From JBMNCR01 sp049366695 (lineage in GTDB: Bacteria > Bacillota > Clostridia > Eubacteriales > Alkalibacteraceae), in contig JBMNCR010000096.1 of NCBI GenBank assembly GCA_049366695.1, positions 1 to 46,759 of the forward strand: DNA of 46,759 nucleotides. The letters are read 5' to 3'. This document shows positions 1 to 8,610 of this stretch, piece after piece (position 1 is the stretch's first letter; every line of letters begins with the position of its first letter). The notes under the pieces are model-generated. The model made no database searches. It saw only the letters and a list, made by a program, of their open reading frames with translations, and had not been told where the DNA came from. The translations under genes and the position numbers were made by a program.

Positions 1-1
1 A

Positions 2-121
2 GCTATGAAAAGAGAATTTAACTCTTGGAAATGGACTTTGTTTGCAGTTGGATATCAAACTGGGGTAGCTTATATAGTAGCTTTATTAATATATCAGATA
101 GGTAAATTGTTTATTGATTAA
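2..121 (+). CDS. feoB: Ferrous iron transport protein B, C-terminal fragment
   Basis: Only the last 39 codons are in the window; the reading frame is open at the left edge and ends in TAA. The translation contains NSWKWT, FAVGYQTGVAYIVALLIYQ and a short polar tail, the typical final transmembrane helix of FeoB, the GTP-gated inner-membrane ferrous iron permease. No terminator is obvious between this stop and the promoter at 188. Identification rests on a short segment, so it is good but not certain. Confidence 0.75.
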   Translation, partial: AMKREFNSWKWTLFAVGYQTGVAYIVALLIYQIGKLFID

Positions 122-187
122 TAGGATGAAATATCAAAAGTAGTATACTAAGACATTATCACGAATCGATCAGACATAAATTTTATA

Positions 188-216
188 TTGACTAAATACT
201 GATTTTTTACTATAAT
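188..216 (+). promoter_or_regulatory. Sigma-A-type promoter for the cobalamin-riboswitch operon
   Basis: TTGACT at 188-193 and TATAAT at 211-216 are separated by exactly 17 bases, a near-consensus vegetative promoter. Transcription would begin about 223, a few bases before the first conserved riboswitch stem. Confidence 0.75.
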
Positions 217-227
217 TTAATAAATGA

Positions 228-388
228 ATATTGGTTTCAGGTGCTTGTTTTAAGAGAATAGGGAATCGGGTGTAAGTCCCGAACGGGCCCGCCACTGTAA
301 GAGGTTAGCTAAAGCCAATCGCCACTCATAATGGGGAAGGCGGCTCATGCGATGAGCTTCAAGTCAGGAGACCTGCCTGAAATGGAAT
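228..388 (+). promoter_or_regulatory. Cobalamin riboswitch
   Basis: The conserved parts are present in order: GGTTTCAGGTGC-like entry near 232, AAGAGAATAGGGAA near 252, a GGGTG...AGTCCCGAACGGG.CCGCCACTGT core near 268-298, and the B12 box AAGTCAGGAGACCTGCC at about 361-377. This class binds adenosyl- or other cobalamins in the nascent mRNA. The terminator at 434-467 is the likely expression platform, so cobalamin would be expected to reduce expression of the downstream dehydrogenase, TrpD-like gene and small ORF. Confidence 0.95.
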
Positions 389-433
389 GAATAGTTACTA
401 GTCATAACTGTTGTTCGTGAGGATGTTGGAAAG

Positions 434-467
434 TCCACGCTTTAATTAGTGTGGATTTATTTTTTTT
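434..467 (+). terminator. Riboswitch-controlled intrinsic terminator
   Basis: TCCACGC (434-440) pairs with GTGTGGA (449-455), including one G-U, around an 8-base loop and is followed by a T-rich run to about 467. It lies between the cobalamin aptamer and the ribosome binding site of the next gene, the usual position of a transcription-attenuating expression platform. Confidence 0.8.
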
Positions 468-482
468 GAAAGGAGTGATCAA

Positions 483-1508
483 ATGAAAAAACTTAGACTA
501 TTATCTGCTGAAGTTTTTGAATTGATATCACAGGATGATTTAATTCATAATAAAAATGATATTATCATAAAAACTGATTTTTGTGGAATATGCGGAGCAG
601 ATATGAAAAGTTATCGCAAGGGACATCGAGATCTTATTTATCCAAGAGTATTAGGACATGAAATTACAGGAACTGTTGTTTCAATTCCACATTCATCTCA
701 AACTAATCTAAGGCTTGGGGACCATGTTCAAGTTTATCCAGGACAGTTTTGTGGCAAGTGTTCTTATTGTCAAAGTGGTCATGAGAATCTTTGCGACAAT
801 ATGCAAATTATGGGCTTTCATGTAGATGGAGGGTTGCAAGAGTATATTGCTATAAATATTGATATGTATAATAATATATTGAGTCTGATTCCTGAAAATT
901 TAACACTTCAACAGGCCTCTTTTGCCGAACCTTTGGCATGTTCAATAAATATGCAAGACAAGATGTCTTTATCATCAAAGGAATCTCTTCTCATTATCGG
1001 TGCAGGAAGACTAGGGATGATCAATTATTTTCTTGCTAAAAAAAGAGGTTTAAATAAGACGGTGATTGCGGATATTTATACTCCAAGACTAAACTATAAT
1101 ATATACGAGAATACTTTAGATTTATCAGAAAACGACTATAAAGATAAAATAAAAAAAATGATAGATAATAGTAATTTTGATGCTGTTATTATCTGTACTT
1201 CTGTACCCGAAACTTTTCAAACAGCAATAAATTTATCTGCAAAAGGTGGAAAGATTGGATATTTTAGTGGTTTTCATCAAGAGAATATTTCAACAAAAAT
1301 CCTTAACAATGTACATTATAAAGAACTTTCTGTATTTGGATCTTATGGATGTACTTTAGAAGGAAATCGAGTGGCACTCAAATTATTAAAGGAAGGGATA
1401 TTACCTTTTAAAAATATAGAAATGAATATATTTAATTTAGAAGAAACTGAAAAGGCAATTGATTTATTAGAGCAAAAAAAAATATTTTCTGCACTAATTG
1501 GATTTTAA
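483..1508 (+). CDS. Zinc-dependent medium-chain alcohol dehydrogenase
   Basis: This 341-residue protein belongs to the zinc MDR dehydrogenases (sorbitol/threonine dehydrogenase-like). The N-terminal GroES-like domain has the catalytic-zinc motifs CGICGAD and LGHE and a structural zinc cluster CGKCSYCQSGHENLC. The C-terminal Rossmann fold has IIGAGRLGM for NAD(P). The ATG follows AAAGGAGTGATCAA. It is the first gene after the cobalamin riboswitch and terminator and is followed 17 bases later by the TrpD-like gene, so the two are almost certainly cotranscribed. Zinc ADHs are not a standard riboswitch target; the enzyme itself needs no B12, so it probably stands in for, or feeds, a B12-dependent step. 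Substrate unknown. Confidence 0.88.
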   Translation: MKKLRLLSAEVFELISQDDLIHNKNDIIIKTDFCGICGADMKSYRKGHRDLIYPRVLGHEITGTVVSIPHSSQTNLRLGDHVQVYPGQFCGKCSYCQSGHENLCDNMQIMGFHVDGGLQEYIAINIDMYNNILSLIPENLTLQQASFAEPLACSINMQDKMSLSSKESLLIIGAGRLGMINYFLAKKRGLNKTVIADIYTPRLNYNIYENTLDLSENDYKDKIKKMIDNSNFDAVIICTSVPETFQTAINLSAKGGKIGYFSGFHQENISTKILNNVHYKELSVFGSYGCTLEGNRVALKLLKEGILPFKNIEMNIFNLEETEKAIDLLEQKKIFSALIGF

Positions 1509-1525
1509 ATTAAGGAGGACATAAA

Positions 1526-2641
1526 ATGGAAAAACAAATTATGGAAATGAAAGAATTTGGAGCTTTGATCTCAAAGTTAACTCGAAAAGAGAACCTTAAC
1601 AAAGAAGAATGTGAAAGAGCTTTTTTATCATTACTTAAGAATGAACAGACTGATATGCAGCAGGGTGCATTTCTTTCTGCGCTTACAACTAAAGGCGAAA
1701 CGATACAAGAGATGGCAGCTTGTTGGAATGCCATTTATGAAATTGATACTGTTAAACCAGAAGGCTTATCAGAACTATTGTTAGTAGATAATTCAGGAAC
1801 AGGTATGGATACTTTTAAAACATTTAATATAAGTACAGGAGCTTCGATTATTGCCGCAGCTGCTGGAGTAATAATGGGTAAACACGGTTCTAGAGCTTTA
1901 AGTTCTATGTGTGGAACTATTGATGTATTAGAATCTTTAGGATTAGATGTAGAAGGTGAACCAGAACTTGTTGCACAAAGCATTAAAAATACGGGCATCG
2001 GGGTTTTTAATGGTATGAGCCCTCGAGTACATCCTCAAGCCCTAGGACGAATACTATCTCAAATAGCTTTTGGAACTATCTTAAATATTTCTGCTTCATT
2101 GGCTAATCCTGTTTTGCCAAAATATGCAGTTAGAGGAGTATATCAAAAAGAAATGTTGATACCAGTAGCCGAATTAATGAGAGAGATTGGTTATAAAAAA
2201 GCATTAGTTGTATTTGGAGAGGCTGAAGGTTATGAGCTTGGTATGGACGAGGCTTCAACCATAGGCAAAACTCATATTGCAAGACTCCATGAAGATGGTA
2301 CTATTAGTGAGTATCAATTTATTCCTGAAGATTTTGGTATTAAAAGAGGAGATCCAAATGTTATAAAACCATTAAATAACAAAGAAGAGGAAGCCTTAAG
2401 ACTTATAAAAATTTTAAATGGAATAGATAAGGGTTCTTCGCGAGATATTGTATGTTTAAATAGTGCTCTTATTTTTGAACTTATGGGATTATCAAACAAT
2501 ATACAAGAGGGTTACGAATTAGCCAATAAAATGATCGATAGTGGTAAGGCATATGAAAAACTTTATGAATGGGTACGTCATCAAAATGCTGATGATAGTG
2601 GAATAAAAAAACTTGAATCATTGCATGCAATGGCAAATTGA
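1526..2641 (+). CDS. TrpD-like phosphoribosyltransferase (glycosyltransferase family 3)
   Basis: This 371-residue protein has the anthranilate phosphoribosyltransferase fold. It shows the PRPP-binding GTGMD (residues 91-95) and NIST (101-104), KHGSR (119-123), SSMCGTIDVLESLG, and the metal-binding acidic pair D241-E242 after GYELGM. The region that in true TrpD carries the anthranilate-contacting arginines (PVR.ELG.RT) reads RILSQIAFGT (175-184), so the acceptor is probably not anthranilate. No other trp genes are nearby. The ATG has a strong TAAGGAGGACATAAA leader. Under the cobalamin riboswitch it could activate an aromatic or heterocyclic base, for example in cobamide lower-ligand metabolism; that is inference. 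It may equally serve an unrelated salvage step. Confidence 0.8.
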   Translation: MEKQIMEMKEFGALISKLTRKENLNKEECERAFLSLLKNEQTDMQQGAFLSALTTKGETIQEMAACWNAIYEIDTVKPEGLSELLLVDNSGTGMDTFKTFNISTGASIIAAAAGVIMGKHGSRALSSMCGTIDVLESLGLDVEGEPELVAQSIKNTGIGVFNGMSPRVHPQALGRILSQIAFGTILNISASLANPVLPKYAVRGVYQKEMLIPVAELMREIGYKKALVVFGEAEGYELGMDEASTIGKTHIARLHEDGTISEYQFIPEDFGIKRGDPNVIKPLNNKEEEALRLIKILNGIDKGSSRDIVCLNSALIFELMGLSNNIQEGYELANKMIDSGKAYEKLYEWVRHQNADDSGIKKLESLHAMAN

Positions 2642-2642
2642 T

Positions 2643-2846
2643 ATGGAAATGTTTTTGATTAAGTCAGATGAAGGCTATATCCGATTTTTAAAAGATGAAT
2701 CTTTTCAAATTACTTCAATGGATAAGGCTTCTGTATATCCTGACAAGAATGAATGTGAAAAAAAACTTATGATTATGAAAAAGAAGGTAAAGAATGAGAC
2801 ATTACGAATAGCAAAAATTATTATTTCTGAAGAAGACTATCAATAG
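2643..2846 (+). CDS. Small protein translationally coupled to the TrpD-like gene
   Basis: A 67-residue ORF whose ATG (2643) lies one base after the TGA of the preceding gene, with no separate Shine-Dalgarno, suggesting translational coupling. An in-frame ATG further upstream at 2613 exists but would overlap the preceding gene more deeply. The protein is charged and soluble (MEMFLIKSDEGYIRFLKD start, Lys-rich middle, ends ISEEDYQ), with no membrane segment or motif I recognise. It closes the cobalamin-riboswitch operon just before a terminator. Function unknown. Confidence 0.6.
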   Translation: MEMFLIKSDEGYIRFLKDESFQITSMDKASVYPDKNECEKKLMIMKKKVKNETLRIAKIIISEEDYQ

Positions 2847-2910
2847 AAGACTAGGGAAGAAAGATGAAAGAGTTGGAATATTGGAAGGGTTGTAAGTGAA
2901 AAGATTATCT

Positions 2911-2934
2911 AAAAGCAGCTTTGCTGCTTTTTTT
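2911..2934 (+). terminator. Intrinsic terminator of the cobalamin-controlled operon
   Basis: AAAAGCAGC (2911-2919), a 3-base loop, then GCTGCTTTTTTT form a 9-bp hairpin running into a T tract. Confidence 0.92.
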
Positions 2935-2977
2935 ATAATTAAGAAACAATTATTGAAGTGCATTTCTTAATATTTTA

Positions 2978-2986
2978 TGATATAAT
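2978..2986 (+). promoter_or_regulatory. Extended -10 promoter for the ABC-F gene
   Basis: TGATATAAT gives a TGn extended -10 followed by perfect TATAAT (2981-2986). It lies 35 bases before the GTG start and after the upstream terminator. No good -35 is visible, which extended -10 promoters tolerate. Confidence 0.55.
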
Positions 2987-3020
2987 TGCTCGATATAAAA
3001 ATGATAAGGATGGTATTTAA

Positions 3021-4604
3021 GTGATAACAGTGACTAATGTAAGTTTGCGATATGGAGAACAAAAATTATTTGAAGAAGTAAATTTAAAATTTAATGACGG
3101 TAATTGCTATGGTGTTATTGGTGCAAATGGAGCAGGGAAAAGTACTTTTTTAAAAATATTATCCGGCGAGATTGAACCCAATACAGGAGATGTGAGTATT
3201 CCTGCCTCTGTAAGAATATCAGTACTAAAACAGGATCATTATCAATATGATCAAAATCAAGTGTTGGAAACAGTTATTAAGGGGAACCCTAGACTTTATG
3301 AGATTATTAATGAAAAAGATGCACTTTATAGTAAAGAAGTTTTTTCTGATGAAGATGGAATAAAAGCTGCAGAATTAGAAGCAGAATTTGCTGATCTAAA
3401 TGGTTGGGAAGCACAATCAGATGCTTCTTACTTATTACAAGGTTTGGGAATTTCTACTGATTTACATGATAAAAATATGTCTCAATTACAAGGAGCTCAA
3501 AAGATCAAGGTTTTATTAGCTCAAGCTTTATTTGGAAAACCAGGAGTATTGATACTAGACGAGCCTACCAATCATTTGGATATGAAATCAATTAGTTGGT
3601 TAGAGGAATTTTTAATAGATTTTGAAGGTACTGTTATTGTGGTTTCTCATGATCGGTACTTTCTAAATAAAGTATGTACACATACTTGTGATGTAGATTT
3701 TGGAAAGATTACTTTATTTGTGGGAAATTACGATTTTTGGTATGAATCTAGCCAATTAGCATTGCAAATGATGAAGGACCAGAATAAGAAAAAAGAAGAT
3801 AAAATTAAACAATTGCAAGAATTTATTGCTCGATTTAGTGCTAATGCTTCAAAATCTAAACAAGCAACGTCAAGAAAAAAAATATTAGAGAAAATAACAT
3901 TAGATGATATAAAACCATCTTCTAGAAAATATCCTTATGTAGCGTTTAAACCTGAACGAGAAGTTGGTAATGAAATTTTAACTGTAGAGAATCTTTGTAA
4001 AACTATTGACGGAGAAAAAGTATTAGATGGGGTAAGTTTTACGGTAAAAAAAGGAGATAAAATAGCTCTAGTTTCTACAAATGAGATTGTTAATACTACT
4101 CTATTTAAAATACTAATGGGAGAATTGGAACAAGATAGTGGTTCGTATAAATGGGGTATTACTATTTCTAAAGCTTATTTTCCAAAGGATAATTCAGAGT
4201 TTTTTAATGATGTAGAATTAAATTTAGTGGATTGGTTAAGACAGTATTCAAATGAAAAAACTGAAAGCTACATTCGTGGCTTTTTAGGTAGAATGCTATT
4301 TTCTAAAGATGAGCCTTTAAAGAGCGTAAAAGTGTTGTCTGGAGGAGAAAAAGTTCGTTGTATGCTTTCAAGAATCATGCTTAAAAATGCAAATGTATTG
4401 TTATTAGATCAACCGACTAATCATTTAGATTTAGAATCGATTACAGCGGTAAATAATGGGCTTAATGAATATAAAAGTAATATTATTTTTTCTTCTCATG
4501 ATCATCAATTTATACAGACCATTGCTAATAGAATAATTGAAATTACTTCAGAAGGTGTAATAGATAAAGAAATGACATATGATGAATATCTATCACAAGA
4601 GTAG
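3021..4604 (+). CDS. ABC-F family ATPase with one degenerate ATP site
   Basis: This 527-residue protein has two fused nucleotide-binding domains, a linker near 240-310 and no membrane segments, as in ABC-F ribosome-associated ATPases (YkpA/YbiT-like length). GTG start follows AAGGATGG. Domain 1 has intact Walker A G34-x4-G39-K40-S41-T42 and Walker B with D180-E181. Domain 2 has an intact LSGGEK signature (439-444). The complementary set is lost: domain 2 Walker A reads STNEIVNTT (352-360) without the glycines and lysine, its Walker B ends D463-Q464 instead of Asp-Glu, and the domain 1 signature is LQGAQK (156-161). In the head-to-tail ABC dimer these three elements build the same ATP site, so one site appears dead and one active. 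Probable role is translation-related; substrate and partner unknown. Confidence 0.9.
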   Translation: MITVTNVSLRYGEQKLFEEVNLKFNDGNCYGVIGANGAGKSTFLKILSGEIEPNTGDVSIPASVRISVLKQDHYQYDQNQVLETVIKGNPRLYEIINEKDALYSKEVFSDEDGIKAAELEAEFADLNGWEAQSDASYLLQGLGISTDLHDKNMSQLQGAQKIKVLLAQALFGKPGVLILDEPTNHLDMKSISWLEEFLIDFEGTVIVVSHDRYFLNKVCTHTCDVDFGKITLFVGNYDFWYESSQLALQMMKDQNKKKEDKIKQLQEFIARFSANASKSKQATSRKKILEKITLDDIKPSSRKYPYVAFKPEREVGNEILTVENLCKTIDGEKVLDGVSFTVKKGDKIALVSTNEIVNTTLFKILMGELEQDSGSYKWGITISKAYFPKDNSEFFNDVELNLVDWLRQYSNEKTESYIRGFLGRMLFSKDEPLKSVKVLSGGEKVRCMLSRIMLKNANVLLLDQPTNHLDLESITAVNNGLNEYKSNIIFSSHDHQFIQTIANRIIEITSEGVIDKEMTYDEYLSQE

Positions 4605-5110
4605 TATTTTTTTAGGTATGAAGTTTTTTGATGTTGCACATAATTTCAATAATAAAAGATTAATAGAATAACGCTAGTTAATTTTGTGTATATTATAGAA
4701 AGGTATTTTATGTGTTCGTTCCTATTAAAACTATCTAATATAACAGAGTAAAATTGGAAACAAATTATATTTGACCTTGCATCTAAAATAAAATATAATC
4801 TATTATATTGAGTTTATTGACTATCATCAATTTGAGACTATAAAAAATTTAAATTTGAGGTTAAATTTGAAATTAAGTTGCATGATGTATATTAGACGTA
4901 TGTGATTACCCCAATAAATGTAACAATGTTAGAATTATCGTTTTTTCTATATGTGTAGTATTATATGATTGCGGGTATAAATATAAATATACATATTTAG
5001 TAATTGACATTGATGATTTTTTATGTTTCAGATCATTTGTATAATTTTTTTATAAATTGATTATAATTTAGGCAACTTACACAATGATAAAATCTTTTGA
5101 GGTGAAGCGA
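4605..5110 (+). other. Long AT-rich leader upstream of the polysaccharide cluster
   Basis: About 500 bases without a credible gene. TTGACA occurs at 5004-5009 and TATAAT at 5040-5045 and 5062-5067, but no pair has normal 16-18 base spacing, so the promoter is not resolved. I see no convincing terminator or known riboswitch. The length suggests a 5' leader of the following operon, which could carry regulatory structure that I cannot identify. Confidence 0.35.
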
Positions 5111-7015
5111 ATGGAAATAGATAATCAAAAATTTATTCGTGTGTGTCTTTTGATGATATTTGATGTTATTTCTCTTTCTGTATCATTTGTTCTTTCAAAT
5201 ATCCTAATTCAAAATGACATACATTCTATTACATTGAATTACATATTGATTATTACATTTATTAAGATTTCTTGTTTCTACATATTTGGTATTTACAGTA
5301 CTTTATGGAAATATGCAAGTGTGGAGGAATTATTTAAGATTATTTTATTAACATGTGCGAGTAATATTCTATTACTTATTGTATTTAATATATTCAATTA
5401 TGAAATATTTGTTAATGTAATAATTATTATGATGATGTTTGATTTAATGTTCGTTGGTGGATCAAGGTTGTTATATCGTTTTTTTAGGATGTTAAAGTAC
5501 AATAGCTTATTATTTAAGAATTATGGTAATAAAATTAATGTACTAATTGTAGGAGCTGGTGATTGTGGAGTTGCTATTTTAAAAGAGATTAAAAATCAGA
5601 AGAGTTTTAAATATAATATTGTAGGTTTTGTTGATGATAGTTCTAGCAAAATAGGGGCTCATATTGCTGGTATAAAAGTTTTGGGATCTACAAAAAGAAT
5701 AGTTCAAATATCTAAAAAGTATGCTATTAATGAAATTATTATAGCAATGCCTTCAGTATCAGAAGTTAGGAGACGAGAAATTTTACAAAAATGTAAAAAA
5801 ACAAAATGCAAAATAAAAACTTTGCCTGTCATTTATGATATTATTAATGGTAAAGTAAAAATAAGTCAAATTAGAGATATACAGATCGAAGACTTATTGG
5901 GACGTGAAGAAATAAGCCTTGATGCAAATGAAATAAGTAAATATATACATGACAAAAAAATACTAATAACTGGTGGAGGAGGTTCTATTGGTTCAGAACT
6001 GTGTAGGCAAGTAGCTAACCTACAGCCGAAAACACTGATGTTATTAGATATTTATGAAAATAATGCCTATGAAGTACAACAGGAGTTAAAAAGAAAATGT
6101 ACAGATTTGGACTTGAAAGTAACTATTGCATCTGTTCGGGACAAGAATCGAATAGATGAAATCGTGAGAGAGTTTAGACCGGATGTGGTTTTTCATGCAG
6201 CTGCTCACAAACATGTTCCGCTTATGGAAGAAAATCCGAAAGCAGCTATAAAAAATAATGTGTTTGGCACATTAAATATTGCTCAAGCATGTGATAAATA
6301 TGGTACAAAAAGATTTGTGCTTATATCTACAGATAAGGCAGTAAATCCTACAAATATAATGGGTGCTTCTAAAAGATTATGTGAGATGATAATTCAATCT
6401 CTCAATGAAAAAAGCAAAACAGAATTTGTAGCAGTAAGATTTGGTAATGTTTTAGGAAGTAATGGAAGTGTTATTCCTTTATTTAAGAAACAGATTGCTT
6501 TGGGAGGACCTGTTACTGTAACTCATCCAAATGTTATTAGATATTTTATGAGTATTAGAGAGGCAGTTCAATTAGTATTGCAGGCAGGATCTATGGCTAG
6601 AGGTGGTGAGGTATTTGTTTTAGATATGGGGAAACCAGTAAAAATAGTTGATTTAGCCAAGGATTTAATAAAACTGTCTGGGTTTAAACCTGGTTTCGAT
6701 ATTCAAATTGAATATGTAGGGTTAAGACCTGGTGAAAAATTATATGAAGAACTACTTTTAGATGAAGAAGGTATTGAAAATACCCCTCATGAAAAGATAT
6801 TTGTTGGAAAACCTAATATTTTAAAATACGACGAATTGATAAAGGATTTGGAACGCCTTAAAATATTTTTAAATAATACTGGTATAGATTTGAAAGATGT
6901 TATGATGTGTATAGTTCCCACATATAAAGACCCTGATTTAGTAAATAGTAAAATTCTTGATAAAAATTCATTTGATGAAATCGCTACTACCTTAAAAGGT
7001 ATAGAAAACTTTTAA
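5111..7015 (+). CDS. UDP-GlcNAc 4,6-dehydratase, membrane-bound (PglF/FlaA1/CapD family)
   Basis: About 634 residues from ATG 5111, chosen because GAGGTG sits 6-7 bases upstream; an in-frame ATG at 5084 lacks a site. Four N-terminal transmembrane helices (about residues 10-125) precede a CoA-binding-like Rossmann domain (VLIVGAGDCGVAIL) and a C-terminal SDR domain with ITGGGGSIGSEL. The catalytic segment STDKAVNPTNIMGASKR has Met where classical SDRs have Tyr, characteristic of PglF/WbpM/FlaA1 dehydratases. The expected product is UDP-2-acetamido-2,6-dideoxy-4-keto-hexose at the inner membrane face. It opens the exopolysaccharide cluster and would feed the aminotransferase at 14347. Substrate inferred from family. 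Confidence 0.88.
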   Translation: MEIDNQKFIRVCLLMIFDVISLSVSFVLSNILIQNDIHSITLNYILIITFIKISCFYIFGIYSTLWKYASVEELFKIILLTCASNILLLIVFNIFNYEIFVNVIIIMMMFDLMFVGGSRLLYRFFRMLKYNSLLFKNYGNKINVLIVGAGDCGVAILKEIKNQKSFKYNIVGFVDDSSSKIGAHIAGIKVLGSTKRIVQISKKYAINEIIIAMPSVSEVRRREILQKCKKTKCKIKTLPVIYDIINGKVKISQIRDIQIEDLLGREEISLDANEISKYIHDKKILITGGGGSIGSELCRQVANLQPKTLMLLDIYENNAYEVQQELKRKCTDLDLKVTIASVRDKNRIDEIVREFRPDVVFHAAAHKHVPLMEENPKAAIKNNVFGTLNIAQACDKYGTKRFVLISTDKAVNPTNIMGASKRLCEMIIQSLNEKSKTEFVAVRFGNVLGSNGSVIPLFKKQIALGGPVTVTHPNVIRYFMSIREAVQLVLQAGSMARGGEVFVLDMGKPVKIVDLAKDLIKLSGFKPGFDIQIEYVGLRPGEKLYEELLLDEEGIENTPHEKIFVGKPNILKYDELIKDLERLKIFLNNTGIDLKDVMMCIVPTYKDPDLVNSKILDKNSFDEIATTLKGIENF

Positions 7016-7134
7016 AAAAAGTTGTGAAGAGCTTATAAAATAAGTGAAAAATATGTGTAGATAATATATAATTAAATATGGTAGTTTAATTATAATTTGC
7101 TTTAAAACTTATTACTAGGAAGGAATAATTTAAT

Positions 7135-7842
7135 ATGGAACAATTTGAAAACTTTGAAGAATTAGACATAAGAGAATTGTGGTTTATATTTGTAAAGAAT
7201 TTTAAATTGATTGTTATAATTACTTTAATATGCATGATTCTTGTTGCATCTGTTAGTTTTTTCTTTATTGACAAGCAATATGAAAGCTACACTACTTTAA
7301 TGCTGGGAAAACCCAAAGATTACAGTGGACAAGAAGATTCTACGGATATAACTTATAATCAAATATTGTTAAATCAAAAACTTGTTACTACTTATAGGGA
7401 AATTATGAAGAGTAAAGTAATTACTAGTAAAGTTATAGAAAGTTTGGATTTAGACATAACACCATCGCAATTAGGAAATATAATCTCTGTAACCACCTTA
7501 AATGATACTGAGATAATCAAAATTACAGTAAAGTATACTGATCCTGTTGTAGCTGCTAATATTTCAAATGAAACTGCTGTTATTTTTATGGATTATGTAA
7601 GTAATTTGATGAATATCGATAATGTGAATGTAATTGATATTGCTGAAGTTGTGGATAACCCAATTGCGCCCAATGTAGTTTTAAATATTGCAATTTCCTT
7701 TGTGTTAGGATTAATGTTAGGAGTATTTATAGTTTTTTTAAGAGAATACTTAAATACTAAGATTAAAAGTGCGAAAGAAATTGAGAGTTTATCCAAATAT
7801 CCTATCTTGGCAGCTATTCCAAAGTCAAATGTATTTGAATAG
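7135..7842 (+). CDS. Wzz/YveK-type polysaccharide chain-length and kinase adaptor
   Basis: This 235-residue protein has a short N-terminal cytoplasmic segment, TM1 at about 23-46, an extracellular domain of about 130 residues and TM2 at about 182-200, ending in a short cytoplasmic tail. This is the architecture of CapA/CpsC/YveK co-polymerases, which lack the kinase domain found fused in Gram-negative Wzc. RBS AGGAAGGAATAA precedes ATG. It sits 60 bases before the separate BY-kinase, and the pair should form a membrane adaptor-kinase complex controlling chain length and export. It contains PNVVLNIAIS, a proline-containing motif before TM2 common in Wzz proteins. Confidence 0.9.
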   Translation: MEQFENFEELDIRELWFIFVKNFKLIVIITLICMILVASVSFFFIDKQYESYTTLMLGKPKDYSGQEDSTDITYNQILLNQKLVTTYREIMKSKVITSKVIESLDLDITPSQLGNIISVTTLNDTEIIKITVKYTDPVVAANISNETAVIFMDYVSNLMNIDNVNVIDIAEVVDNPIAPNVVLNIAISFVLGLMLGVFIVFLREYLNTKIKSAKEIESLSKYPILAAIPKSNVFE

Positions 7843-7902
7843 TTGATATTGGAGATATCTTATAATTATTTAAAAACTATTATAAATAAGGAAGGAATGT
7901 TT

Positions 7903-8577
7903 ATGAAAAACTCAATTATTACTCATACTGATCCAAAATCTCCTGTTTCAGAGGCTTTTAGAAGTTTGAGAACAAATGTACATTTTACTAATATAGATAA
8001 AGAAATTAGAGTTATACAAGTTACTAGTTCCCTTCAGTCAGAAGGGAAAAGTACTATAGCAGCAAATTATGCTATTACTTTAGTACAATCAGGGAAAAAA
8101 GTGCTGATTATTGATTGTGATTTAAGAAGACCAAATATACATAGAGTGTTTAATTTACCAAACTCAAATGGTTTGATAAATTTACTTATAAAAGAAACTA
8201 CATTGGAACAAAGTATTAAATCCACAGAAGTAAAAGATCTTTATGCCATAGTTTCCGGTCCCATTCCTCCTAATCCTTCAGAAATGTTAGAAAGCAATCG
8301 TATGAGAGAACTTATAACAAGCATTAAAGGGCATTTTGATGTCGTTATTATTGATTCGCCACCTGTAATCCCCGTTACAGATGCAATGATTATTTCTAAT
8401 TTAGTTGATGGTACTTTAGTAACTATTGCATTAGGTCAAATCGAAAGGGAAGTATTTAAGAGAACTATAGAATGTTTGGAAAATGTGGGGGCAAATATTA
8501 TAGGTACTGTAGTAAACAAGGTGCCTACTAGTGAGAGGTATTATGCTTCATATGGATATAATTACGAGTATAAATAG
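7903..8577 (+). CDS. Capsular exopolysaccharide tyrosine autokinase (BY-kinase, CpsD/YveL type)
   Basis: 224 residues from ATG 7903, chosen for the GGAAGGA site upstream; 20 further in-frame codons upstream lack one. The bacterial tyrosine kinase motifs are present: Walker A SLQSEGKSTIAAN, Walker A' VLIIDCDLRRP and Walker B VVIIDSPP. The C-terminus is a tyrosine cluster (YYASYGYNYEYK), the autophosphorylation tail removed by the CpsB-type phosphatase. Activation needs the cytoplasmic tail of the upstream Wzz-like adaptor. Gene order adaptor-kinase-phosphatase matches Gram-positive capsule loci and supports control of polymer length and amount by tyrosine phosphorylation. Confidence 0.93.
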   Translation: MKNSIITHTDPKSPVSEAFRSLRTNVHFTNIDKEIRVIQVTSSLQSEGKSTIAANYAITLVQSGKKVLIIDCDLRRPNIHRVFNLPNSNGLINLLIKETTLEQSIKSTEVKDLYAIVSGPIPPNPSEMLESNRMRELITSIKGHFDVVIIDSPPVIPVTDAMIISNLVDGTLVTIALGQIEREVFKRTIECLENVGANIIGTVVNKVPTSERYYASYGYNYEYK

Positions 8578-8610
8578 ATATAGACTTATATTGTTGGAAG
8601 GTGAGATCAT

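Noticed and set aside
1510..1998. Minus-strand open frames opposite the TrpD-like gene
   Set aside because: They lie opposite a strongly conserved coding sequence, have no ribosome sites and match nothing.
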